DNA of 9,354 nt from Actinomycetes bacterium (GTDB lineage: Bacteria > Actinomycetota > Actinomycetes > Mycobacteriales > Mycobacteriaceae). The notes beneath the pieces were generated by a model that did not search any database, was not told where the DNA came from, and worked only from the letters and a program-made list of their open reading frames with translations. This document shows, piece by piece, positions 1 to 5,652 of the stretch. Positions within the stretch are counted from its first letter, which is position 1. Each line of letters begins with the position of its first letter. The DNA lies in contig JAHZJY010000228.1 in NCBI GenBank assembly GCA_022600695.1, positions 1-9,354 on the forward strand, in the 5' to 3' direction. Position numbers and translations under genes: made by a program.

Positions 1-444
1 GATCGCCCGGCGGCTTGCATGGTTGAAGAAATGCGTGCGGAACTCGACCGCTATGCAATCCAGTTCGTCGAACGCATGGGAGAGCATCAGATATTTCGCT
101 TCGGTGTTGAGCGGGGTTCGCTGGGAGCCCAGCCGGTACCAGGTGGATCCAATCTCCACGCGACGGTGCTGTGTGTCGATGTTCATATAGGTGGTCATTC
201 CCACTGCCCGGCCGGTAGCCGGGTCGATCACGGCAAAGGGACACATGGTGCCACGGTCCTGCTCATCGAGGCGGCGCCCGATCTCGTGGTGCATCTGAGC
301 AGGTTCCGGTATGGCGGTGTACCAGAGTCGCCAGAGTTCGCCGTCACCAACCGACTCGCAGAGCGCATCGTGGTGGGCTGTGGACAACGGCTCGAGGCGG
401 ACATGGGTACCCGTCAGAGTGACGGGTGTCAGCCAATCGGTCAC
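1..444 (-). CDS. GNAT-family N-acetyltransferase, C-terminus cut off by window edge
   Basis: The minus strand reads open from a GTG at 444 to the window edge (148 codons, no stop). The product looks like the Acetyltransf_3/RimJ-RimL-like branch of the GNAT superfamily, which moves the acetyl group of acetyl-CoA to an amine. An N-terminal strand (LTGTHVRLEPLS, residues 10-21) is typical of this branch. It is followed by a central PFAVID strand and then a VEIGSTWY strand with a QRTPLNTEAK turn-helix, where the acetyl-CoA pyrophosphate loop normally sits. The last visible part (AVEFRTHFFNHASRRAI) matches the motif-B strand and the N-x-x-SR helix. The start is supported by GAGGAG at 452-457, 7 nt upstream. 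The substrate cannot be told; such proteins acetylate ribosomal proteins, antibiotics or small amines. The fold call is strong, the role unknown, and about 30-50 C-terminal residues are missing from view. Confidence 0.85.
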   Translation of the reverse strand, partial: MTDWLTPVTLTGTHVRLEPLSTAHHDALCESVGDGELWRLWYTAIPEPAQMHHEIGRRLDEQDRGTMCPFAVIDPATGRAVGMTTYMNIDTQHRRVEIGSTWYRLGSQRTPLNTEAKYLMLSHAFDELDCIAVEFRTHFFNHASRRAI

Positions 445-451
445 GTGCGAT

Positions 452-457
452 CTCCTC
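452..457 (-). promoter_or_regulatory. Shine-Dalgarno for the GNAT gene
   Basis: GAGGAG on the minus strand lies 7 nt before the GTG at 444. It is the clearest ribosome-binding site in the window and decides the start of the acetyltransferase. It contrasts with several other genes here, which lack one and look leaderless. Confidence 0.7.
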
Positions 458-492
458 ACCGATCCCCGCGAGGCTTAGTGCGGATTTCTCCG

Positions 493-507
493 CAGGCGGA
501 ACGCCTG
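493..507. repeat. Perfect 6-bp inverted repeat with 3-nt loop in the GNAT leader
   Basis: CAGGCG at 493-498 and CGCCTG at 502-507 pair perfectly around a GAA loop. The repeat lies between the end of the broken small ORF and the GNAT Shine-Dalgarno. It could fold in the mRNA leader or act as a weak terminator for the upstream minus-strand genes. There is no T-run on either side, so a classical intrinsic terminator is unlikely. The repeat is certain; the function is not. Confidence 0.45.
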
Positions 508-536
508 TTGTCGAAAATGTACGCCCCGTTTACCGG

Positions 537-715
537 TTACCGGTTGCTCTGGTCGATCAGCGATTCGACGGGATCGACGATCCACTGTCGGCCGGTTGCG
601 GTGGCGTCAAACTTGGCGCGTATTTCGATGAAGCCGTGGCCAACGTCGGGTCAGCGAGTGGTTTCAGGTTCCTGGTGGGGTCGTCGTCAATCAGCAGCAT
701 GTCCGAGGTGACCAT
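537..715 (-). pseudogene. Probable small ORF broken by one frameshift (unknown function)
   Basis: This covers most of the 314-bp stretch between the GNAT gene and the membrane-protein gene. From an ATG at 715 one minus-strand frame reads MVTSDMLLIDDDPTRNLKPLADP with high GC in third codon positions. Near 645-655 coding character passes to the neighbouring frame, which reads VGHGFIEIRAKFDATATG and continues to RQWIVDPVESLIDQSNR and a stop at 537-539. Joined by a single -1 (or +2) shift, the two halves give a plausible protein of about 59 residues. Without it, the first frame runs through low-complexity sequence to a stop at 557. I do not recognise a family. It could be a decayed gene, a sequencing error, a programmed frameshift, or chance in GC-rich DNA. 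Apart from this, the stretch holds a 10-bp palindrome (734-743), a tandem 7-mer (531-544) and the hairpin at 493-507. Confidence 0.35.
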
Positions 716-758
716 CCACCGAGGCTCTAGACGGGTTCGAACCGGCACCAGAGCGCTT

Positions 759-974
759 TCAATCCGCCGATGTTTCCGCATCGGTCTCCGCGGCGTCCGG
801 GGTTTCCTCGATGTCCCCGGTGTCCGCGTCGCGTCCGATCAACGTCGCTCCGGTCGCGTAGATCGCGACGAAGACCGTCGTCGCAACGAGGCTGAAACCG
901 CCCGCCCAGTACGCCAACAGCAGTGCGATCACGCAGGCCGCGACCCACCACCCCTGCAGCCGCCTCGCCTCCAT
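759..974 (-). CDS. Small two-helix membrane protein with acidic tail, function unknown
   Basis: A 71-residue protein starts at the ATG at 974. It has a short basic N-terminus (MEARR), a hydrophobic segment at about residues 8-27 (GWWVAACVIALLLAYWAGGF), a second at about 29-47 (ending GATLIG), and a tail of about 24 residues rich in Asp, Glu and Thr. The positive-inside rule suggests both ends are cytoplasmic, forming a hairpin in the membrane. I do not recognise a named family. It diverges from mfpA with only 32 bp between start codons. No Shine-Dalgarno is visible, but TAACAT ends 8 nt before the ATG, which fits a leaderless transcript. Its third-position GC and amphipathic layout make it a likely real gene; an alternative upstream start in this frame is not evident. 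Confidence 0.65.
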   Translation of the reverse strand: MEARRLQGWWVAACVIALLLAYWAGGFSLVATTVFVAIYATGATLIGRDADTGDIEETPDAAETDAETSAD

Positions 975-982
975 GCGGCGAA

Positions 983-988
983 ATGTTA
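983..988 (-). promoter_or_regulatory. Putative -10 element of the small membrane-protein gene
   Basis: TAACAT on the minus strand fits the mycobacterial TAnnnT -10 pattern. It ends 8 nt before the ATG at 974, so transcription would begin at or next to the start codon. No clear -35 is seen. The assignment is inference from position and pattern. Confidence 0.35.
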
Positions 989-993
989 CCGAC

Positions 994-999
994 GATAAT
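994..999 (+). promoter_or_regulatory. Putative -10 element of mfpA (leaderless)
   Basis: GATAAT differs from TATAAT by one base. It lies 7 nt before the ATG at 1007, the start favoured by alignment with MfpA. A transcript starting at that A would be leaderless, common in mycobacteria, and would explain why no Shine-Dalgarno is present. It lies only 5 bp from the -10 proposed for the divergent gene. Confidence 0.4.
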
Positions 1000-1006
1000 G
1001 GCGGCC

Positions 1007-1558
1007 ATGTCGCACTGGTCGGATCGGGAATTCATCGGCCGCGAATTCCGGGACGAGGATCTGTCCGGTCTGCATACCGAGCGGGCGGTGTTCACCGAAT
1101 GCGATTTCAGCGGCGCCAACCTCTCCGAGTCGGTCCATCATGGGTCGGCTTTCCGGAACTGCCGGTTCGTTCGGACTACTCTGTGGCACAGCATTTTCCG
1201 GCAGTGCAGCATGCTGGGCTCGATCTTCGAGGAGTGCCGCTTCCGTCCCGTCGTCTGCGATGAGGTTGACTTCACCCTGGCGGTCTTGGCCGGGGCTGAC
1301 CTGCGGGGTGTGAACCTGTCCGATTGCCGGCTGCGGGAGGCGTCACTGGTGCGCACCGATCTTCGCAAGGCGGTGCTGCGCGGAGCCGATCTGACCGGTG
1401 CCCGGACCGAGGGTCTGCGCCTTGAGTCTGCTGACCTGCGGGGGGCCCGAATTGATCCGACGCTGTGGACCACCGCGGCGTGCCGGGGCGCGCGGATCGA
1501 CGTTGCCCAGGCACTTGGTTTCGCCGCGGCGCACGGTCTGGAACTGATGGGCGAGTAG
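1007..1558 (+). CDS. mfpA: MfpA, pentapeptide-repeat DNA mimic acting on DNA gyrase
   Basis: The 183-residue product matches M. tuberculosis MfpA (Rv3361c), as I recall it, in length and along most of its sequence. Shared stretches include RDEDLSGLHTERA, ECDFSG, GSAFRNC, TTLWHS, QCSMLGS, VDFTLAVL and LRGADLTGAR. MfpA forms a right-handed quadrilateral beta-helix; Phe or Leu recurs every fifth residue (for example CDFSGANLSE and RGADLTGART). The C-terminal helix (about residues 165-181) makes the dimer. The rod copies the shape and charge of B-form DNA, binds gyrase in place of a DNA segment and gives low-level fluoroquinolone resistance. Asp118, reported as important in the M. tuberculosis protein, is present (VRTDLRK). 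The ATG at 1007 is preferred over the one at 998 because MSHWSDREF aligns with the known N-terminus. The partner GTPase MfpB and the rest of the conservon are not adjacent. Confidence 0.95.
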   Translation: MSHWSDREFIGREFRDEDLSGLHTERAVFTECDFSGANLSESVHHGSAFRNCRFVRTTLWHSIFRQCSMLGSIFEECRFRPVVCDEVDFTLAVLAGADLRGVNLSDCRLREASLVRTDLRKAVLRGADLTGARTEGLRLESADLRGARIDPTLWTTAACRGARIDVAQALGFAAAHGLELMGE

Positions 1559-1628
1559 CCCGCCATCCACCGGGCCGGATTCATCCACAGCTGCCGATCG
1601 GGCCGCGGAACGCGTCACCCCTGCACAC

Positions 1629-1634
1629 TATTAT
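1629..1634 (+). promoter_or_regulatory. Putative -10 element of the HNH/DUF222 gene (leaderless)
   Basis: TATTAT lies 7 nt before the ATG at 1642, which would place the transcription start on the first base of the start codon. The box abuts and overlaps by one base the LexA-like operator, so a bound repressor would block RNA polymerase. No clear -35 is visible. Confidence 0.5.
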
Positions 1635-1649
1635 CGAAACTATGTTCGA
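1634..1649. promoter_or_regulatory. SOS box (LexA operator) overlapping the HNH start codon
   Basis: TCGAAA-CTAT-GTTCGA matches the mycobacterial LexA consensus TCGAAC-N4-GTTCGA at 11 of 12 specified positions. The symmetry extends outward to a perfect inverted repeat, TTATCGAA at 1631-1638 and TTCGATAA at 1645-1652. The ATG at 1642-1644 lies in the spacer and right half-site, so operator, start codon and probable transcription start coincide. Members of the 13E12 family in M. tuberculosis are known to be preceded by SOS boxes. Confidence 0.8.
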
Positions 1650-3156
1650 TAAACTGAGCGACGCCGGGCTGGTGGACACCATCGGGGACGCGGGTCGTGC
1701 GGAGAACAGCGCCTGCGCCCGGCGACTCGCGGCGATCGCTGAACTCTATGGACGCCGCGTGATCGCGGTTGAGGACGGCCACGGCCGGGAGATGTGGCGG
1801 ATCGATCCGTGGGAGGCCGTCGCGGCTGAGGTCGGCGCCGCCGGGTGCATCACCGCTGCGGCCGCGGGATCGCTGATGCACAACGCCATTTGCATCCGCG
1901 AACGGCTACCCCGGGTGGGTGCGTTGTTCGCCACCGGGGCCATCGACTACCGCACCGTACGGATGATCGTCGCCCGCACGCTGCTGGCCCTGGAGCCGGA
2001 CGTCTTGGCGGCTATCGACGCGGAGTTGGCCGGGGCAATGCCGGGCTGGGGGCCGCTATCGGTTCTCAAGATGCAACAGGCCGTCGACGCCGTCGTCGTA
2101 CGCCACGACCCGCAGGCGCGTCGGCGCACCGAGGGCCGGACTCGGGGTCGTCACGTCGACATCGCCCACGATCGGGATATCTCCCACCTGACAGGGCGGC
2201 TGAATAACGCTGAGGCGACGTTGCTCGACCGCCGGCTGACGTCACTGGCGCACTCGGTCTGCGATGACGACCCTCGCACTATCGACCAGAAACGTGCCGA
2301 TGCGATGGGTGCGTTGGCAGCCGGCTACGCCATACTGGCCTGCGCCTGCGGCACGCCGGACTGTCCAGCCGGCTCCGACGGTGACTCCGCGCCGTCGGTG
2401 GTCGTGCATATCGTTGCCGAGGCCGCCGCGATCGACTCCGCAGATGCCGGGACCGTCCACGGGTATCGCCCCGGGGACGACACCGTAGAGATCATCGCCA
2501 GCAAGGAACGTTTGGGCGAAATCCTTCGCGGGAGCGGCGAACCTGACAACGCGCCTCAGCGGGCTCCGGTGTCGGGCGTCGTGATGGGTGGATCATCCAT
2601 CCCTGCAGCGGTTCTCGCCGATCTGGTTGACCGCGGTGTCGCCGAACTGCGTGAAGTCGTTCACCCCGGGGCGAGCCCACCCGAGCAGCGTTACCGCCCA
2701 TCGAAGACACTGGCGGACTTCGTTCGCTGCCGCGACCTCACCTGTCGATTCCCCGGCTGTGAACGCCCCGCCGAGGTCTGCGATATCGACCACACGGTGC
2801 CCTACGACCGCGGTGGGCTGACGCACGCCTCCAACCTGAAATCACTCTGCCGGAAGCACCACTTGGTCAAAACGTTTTGGTCCGGCCGCGGTGGCTGGCA
2901 TGACGAACAGCTCCCCGATGGCACGGTCGTCTGGACCGCGCCGTCGGGACATGTCTACCGCACCGCGCCGGGAAGTGCCCTGCTGGTACCCGCATTGTCG
3001 ATGCCCACCGGAGCACTCGAATCACCGCTCCCGCAGCAGGTGTCAGCGCGCCGCGGTGTCATGATGCCGAGGCGGATGCGCACCCGTGCCGCAGATCGGC
3101 GCCACCGGATCCTCTGCGAGCGGCAACGTAACGCCGACGCGGCTAGGCGCTCTTGA
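1642..3156 (+). CDS. 13E12-repeat-family protein: DUF222 domain plus HNH nuclease domain
   Basis: The 504-residue product has the architecture of the actinobacterial 13E12/DUF222 family: a long N-terminal DUF222 region (about residues 20-340) with a CACGTPDC cysteine cluster at 234-241, then an HNH nuclease domain at about 363-411. In the latter I see C368, C373, C403 and H406 as the likely zinc site, D383-H384 (DIDH), N398 and H407 as the HNH residues, followed by the family's FWSGRGGWH and HVYRT strands. The C-terminus is Arg-rich (about 473-504) and may bind DNA. All catalytic residues are present, so it may be an active endonuclease; its target and role are unknown. These genes occur in several copies per mycobacterial genome and their repeats can serve as phage attachment sites. 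The ATG at 1642 is chosen because it lies in the SOS box 7 nt after a -10 element. The 3' end overlaps the convergent ABC gene by 14 bp. Confidence 0.9.
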   Translation: MFDKLSDAGLVDTIGDAGRAENSACARRLAAIAELYGRRVIAVEDGHGREMWRIDPWEAVAAEVGAAGCITAAAAGSLMHNAICIRERLPRVGALFATGAIDYRTVRMIVARTLLALEPDVLAAIDAELAGAMPGWGPLSVLKMQQAVDAVVVRHDPQARRRTEGRTRGRHVDIAHDRDISHLTGRLNNAEATLLDRRLTSLAHSVCDDDPRTIDQKRADAMGALAAGYAILACACGTPDCPAGSDGDSAPSVVVHIVAEAAAIDSADAGTVHGYRPGDDTVEIIASKERLGEILRGSGEPDNAPQRAPVSGVVMGGSSIPAAVLADLVDRGVAELREVVHPGASPPEQRYRPSKTLADFVRCRDLTCRFPGCERPAEVCDIDHTVPYDRGGLTHASNLKSLCRKHHLVKTFWSGRGGWHDEQLPDGTVVWTAPSGHVYRTAPGSALLVPALSMPTGALESPLPQQVSARRGVMMPRRMRTRAADRRHRILCERQRNADAARRS

Positions 3157-5641
3157 GGCGAATCCTCCACCGCACCAGCAGCAGATAGCCGATACTCAGC
3201 AGTGCCAGCATCGCCATGTCGAACCACCAACTCGACGCGGTGTGTTCCCACCACCGGTCCTTCGGCGTCAGTGGCCCCGGCACCAGGTTGACCAGATCCA
3301 CCGTCGAGGCCGATGCGGCGAATCCCCACCGGGCCGGTGTCACCCACGAAAGCTGATCGAGCACAGGGCGGTTCGTCACCGGGATCATGCCGCCGGAGAA
3401 CACCAACTGGCTCATGATCGCCACCACCAACAGGGGCATGATCTGCTCATTGGACTTGGCGATCGCCGACAGCAGCAGTCCCAGGTTGGCCGAGGCCACA
3501 CACGTTGCCGCGATGGTCACGAACAACTCCAGGACCGGACTGCCCAGCGCCACCGCTCCCTGGGTGGGGCCGCCCTTGCCCATCACCACGATCGTGGTCA
3601 CGATCGCTGCCTGCAGCACGGCGAACACCGTGTACACACACACCTTGGCCAACAGGTAGGCCGTCGTGGACAACCCGACCGCCTGTTCACGCCGGAAAAT
3701 CGCCCGCTCGCCGATGAGGTCGCGGATGGTCAGCGCCGTGCCCATGAAGATGGCGCCGACGTTGAGCAGCACCAGGATCTGTCCGGGTTCGTTGGGGGCG
3801 TCTCCCATCGGGTCGGGCACGCCGAAGCCGACGGTGCCGGGCACCGCCAGCGACAGCACCCCCATGATGAACGGCAGCAATGCCAGGAAGAGGAAATAGC
3901 CGCGGTCGGAGATGATCAGCCGGGCCTGGCGTCGCACGATGGTGGAGAACTGGCGCAGCAGGCTGGTGTGCGTCGGTGCTCCCAGGTCGGACGGCGCCTC
4001 GGCGGGCGGCGGGGGCGGTTGCGGTCCGCTCATCGCGAGATATCGGTCGTTGGCTCCCTGCGGGTCGCCGGCCACGGTGCTGAAGATGTCGGCCCAGTTG
4101 GTGGTGCCCATCGCCTGGCCGATCAGGCTGGGCGGCCCGCAGAACGCGGTCTTACCGCCCGGGGCCAGCAGCAGCACCTGATCGCACACGTCCAGATAGG
4201 TCAGGGAATGGGTGACCACCAACACCACCCGGCCGGCATCGGCGAGCTGCCGCAGCATCGTCATCACCTGCCGGTCCAGCGCCGGATCGAGCCCGGAGGT
4301 GGGCTCGTCCAGGATCAGCAGCGACGGTCCGGTCAGCAGTTCCAGCGCCACCGAGGCGCGCTTGCGCTGACCACCGGAGAGCCGGTCGACACGGGTGTTC
4401 GCGTGCTGGGTCATTTCCAGTTCCGCCAGCACCTGCTCGACGATCTGTCGGCGGTCCTCGACGGTGGTGTCCGGCGGCAACCGCAACTCGGCGGCATACA
4501 TCAGGGCCTGGCTGACGGTCAGCTGACCGTGGACCACATCGTCCTGCGGCACCATCCCGATCCGGGACCGCAGCGACGCGAACTCGGCGTGGATGTTGTG
4601 TCCCTCGAAGCTGACCGTGCCGGTGGTCGGGTGGGTGGACCCGGCGATCTGACGGGCCAGGGTGGACTTGCCCGCCCCGGACGGACCGATGATCGCGGTC
4701 AGGGTTCCGGGCCGGGCGGTGAACGAAATGTTCTCCAACAAGGTCTTGGTGCCCTCGATGGTCCATGTCACCGCGCGCACGTCGAGACCACCGGTTCCGG
4801 TGGCCGCAGCGGTCGCGGTGTGCCGCACCAGGGTGCCATCGCGGAACACCAGGTCGACGTTGCCGACGGTGACCACGTCGCCTTCGTTGAGCAGGGCCTT
4901 GTCCACCCGGGTGCCGTTGACGAAAGTGCCGTTGATGGAACGGTTGTCGGCGACGGCCATCCCGCCCGGCGTCGGGATCAGCGTCGCGTGATGACGGGAC
5001 GCCAGCACGTCGGGGATGACGATGTCGTTGTCGGTCGCCCGTCCGATGGTCAGCGACCCCGGTGGCGCGGCGGCCGCCGGGGAGGAGCCCGGACGCAGGA
5101 TCTTCAGCATCGAGGTGGCCAGATTCGACGCTCCGCCCGGTCGCGCTGATGACGGACCCATCCGGGTGGCGGCGGCGTCCGGGGAGACCTGGGCGGGAGC
5201 GGTCGGCCGGGTGGGCGGCGCATAGGGCGGAAACGGTGGCGGCTGATAAGACGGCGGAGCAGGTGGGGCGGGCGGGGACAGCACCACCGTCGACGTCTGC
5301 GGCGGAGGCCCCGCCGCCACCTGGTGCCGGCCCACCTCGAAGCTGAGCGCCGGGCCGTCCGGGTTGCCGAGGTTCACCGACGTTCCGTCGGCGATGTCGA
5401 CGACCTGGACCCGCCGGCCGTGGGCGAAGATGCCGTTGAGCGAACCGTTATCGGTCGCGGTCCAGCGACCGTGCTCGAATCGGAGCACCACGTGCGCGCG
5501 CGACACCAATGGATGGGGGATGCGGATATCGGCCCGCAAATCGCGACCCACAACCACATCGTGTCCCGCCGCGAACGTGCGTGGCGGTCCGTCACAGCGA
5601 ACAGTTAGCGCAGGCCCGGAACCTGCTGGGGGACGGTTCAT
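3143..5641 (-). CDS. Rv1747-type ABC exporter: two FHA domains, ATPase and ABC-2 permease in one chain
   Basis: The 832-residue product resembles M. tuberculosis Rv1747 (about 865 aa). FHA1 spans about residues 12-100 (VGR 31-33, SRAH 47-50, NG 69-70). A Pro-rich linker (about 111-170) contains Thr145, Thr148 and Thr159. FHA2 spans about 195-270 (IGR 199-201, SRHH 215-218, NG 237-238). The ATPase (about 287-500) has Walker A GPSGAGKST (319-327), signature LSGGQ (421-425), Walker B LLILDE (441-446) and H-loop His478. The remainder (about 560-828) is an ABC-2 permease with about six membrane helices, beginning near FLFLALLPFIMGVLSLAV. FHA domains bind phospho-Thr; in Rv1747 PknF phosphorylates the linker and FHA binding tunes export, which has been linked to phosphatidylinositol mannosides. 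No kinase gene is in view here. It starts 11 bp after the oxidoreductase stop, so probably shares its transcript. The ATG at 5641 is chosen for the N-terminus; a TTG at 5650 is possible. Confidence 0.92.
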   Translation of the reverse strand: MNRPPAGSGPALTVRCDGPPRTFAAGHDVVVGRDLRADIRIPHPLVSRAHVVLRFEHGRWTATDNGSLNGIFAHGRRVQVVDIADGTSVNLGNPDGPALSFEVGRHQVAAGPPPQTSTVVLSPPAPPAPPSYQPPPFPPYAPPTRPTAPAQVSPDAAATRMGPSSARPGGASNLATSMLKILRPGSSPAAAAPPGSLTIGRATDNDIVIPDVLASRHHATLIPTPGGMAVADNRSINGTFVNGTRVDKALLNEGDVVTVGNVDLVFRDGTLVRHTATAAATGTGGLDVRAVTWTIEGTKTLLENISFTARPGTLTAIIGPSGAGKSTLARQIAGSTHPTTGTVSFEGHNIHAEFASLRSRIGMVPQDDVVHGQLTVSQALMYAAELRLPPDTTVEDRRQIVEQVLAELEMTQHANTRVDRLSGGQRKRASVALELLTGPSLLILDEPTSGLDPALDRQVMTMLRQLADAGRVVLVVTHSLTYLDVCDQVLLLAPGGKTAFCGPPSLIGQAMGTTNWADIFSTVAGDPQGANDRYLAMSGPQPPPPPAEAPSDLGAPTHTSLLRQFSTIVRRQARLIISDRGYFLFLALLPFIMGVLSLAVPGTVGFGVPDPMGDAPNEPGQILVLLNVGAIFMGTALTIRDLIGERAIFRREQAVGLSTTAYLLAKVCVYTVFAVLQAAIVTTIVVMGKGGPTQGAVALGSPVLELFVTIAATCVASANLGLLLSAIAKSNEQIMPLLVVAIMSQLVFSGGMIPVTNRPVLDQLSWVTPARWGFAASASTVDLVNLVPGPLTPKDRWWEHTASSWWFDMAMLALLSIGYLLLVRWRIRLKSA

Positions 5642-5652
5642 CGGCGCCAACT

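Noticed and set aside
19..711. Plus-strand ORF opposite the GNAT gene
   Set aside because: The minus-strand frame carries clear GNAT motifs and a good Shine-Dalgarno, so the plus-strand frame is a shadow.
734..743. GGTTCGAACC palindrome as a second SOS box
   Set aside because: The half-sites TCGAAC and GTTCGA overlap here instead of being separated by four bases, so it does not fit the LexA operator.
731..750. TTCGAAC motif resembling a tRNA T-loop followed by ACCA
   Set aside because: The flanking bases do not form a 5-bp T-stem and the distance to CCA is too short for an acceptor stem; no D- or anticodon arm is found.
426..998. Plus-strand ORF across the broken small ORF and the membrane-protein gene
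   Set aside because: Its second half is Arg-rich antisense to the membrane protein, and the third-position GC of its first half is lower than in the minus-strand frames.
923..1006. Longer N-terminus for MfpA
   Set aside because: The extra residues are Pro/Arg-rich and antisense to the membrane-protein gene, and MfpA starts align at the ATG at 1007.
3086..5149. Plus-strand open frame of 687 codons antisense to the ABC exporter
   Set aside because: It is rich in His, Gln, Arg and Gly with no recognisable motif and lies opposite a clear multi-domain gene; a typical shadow in high-GC DNA.
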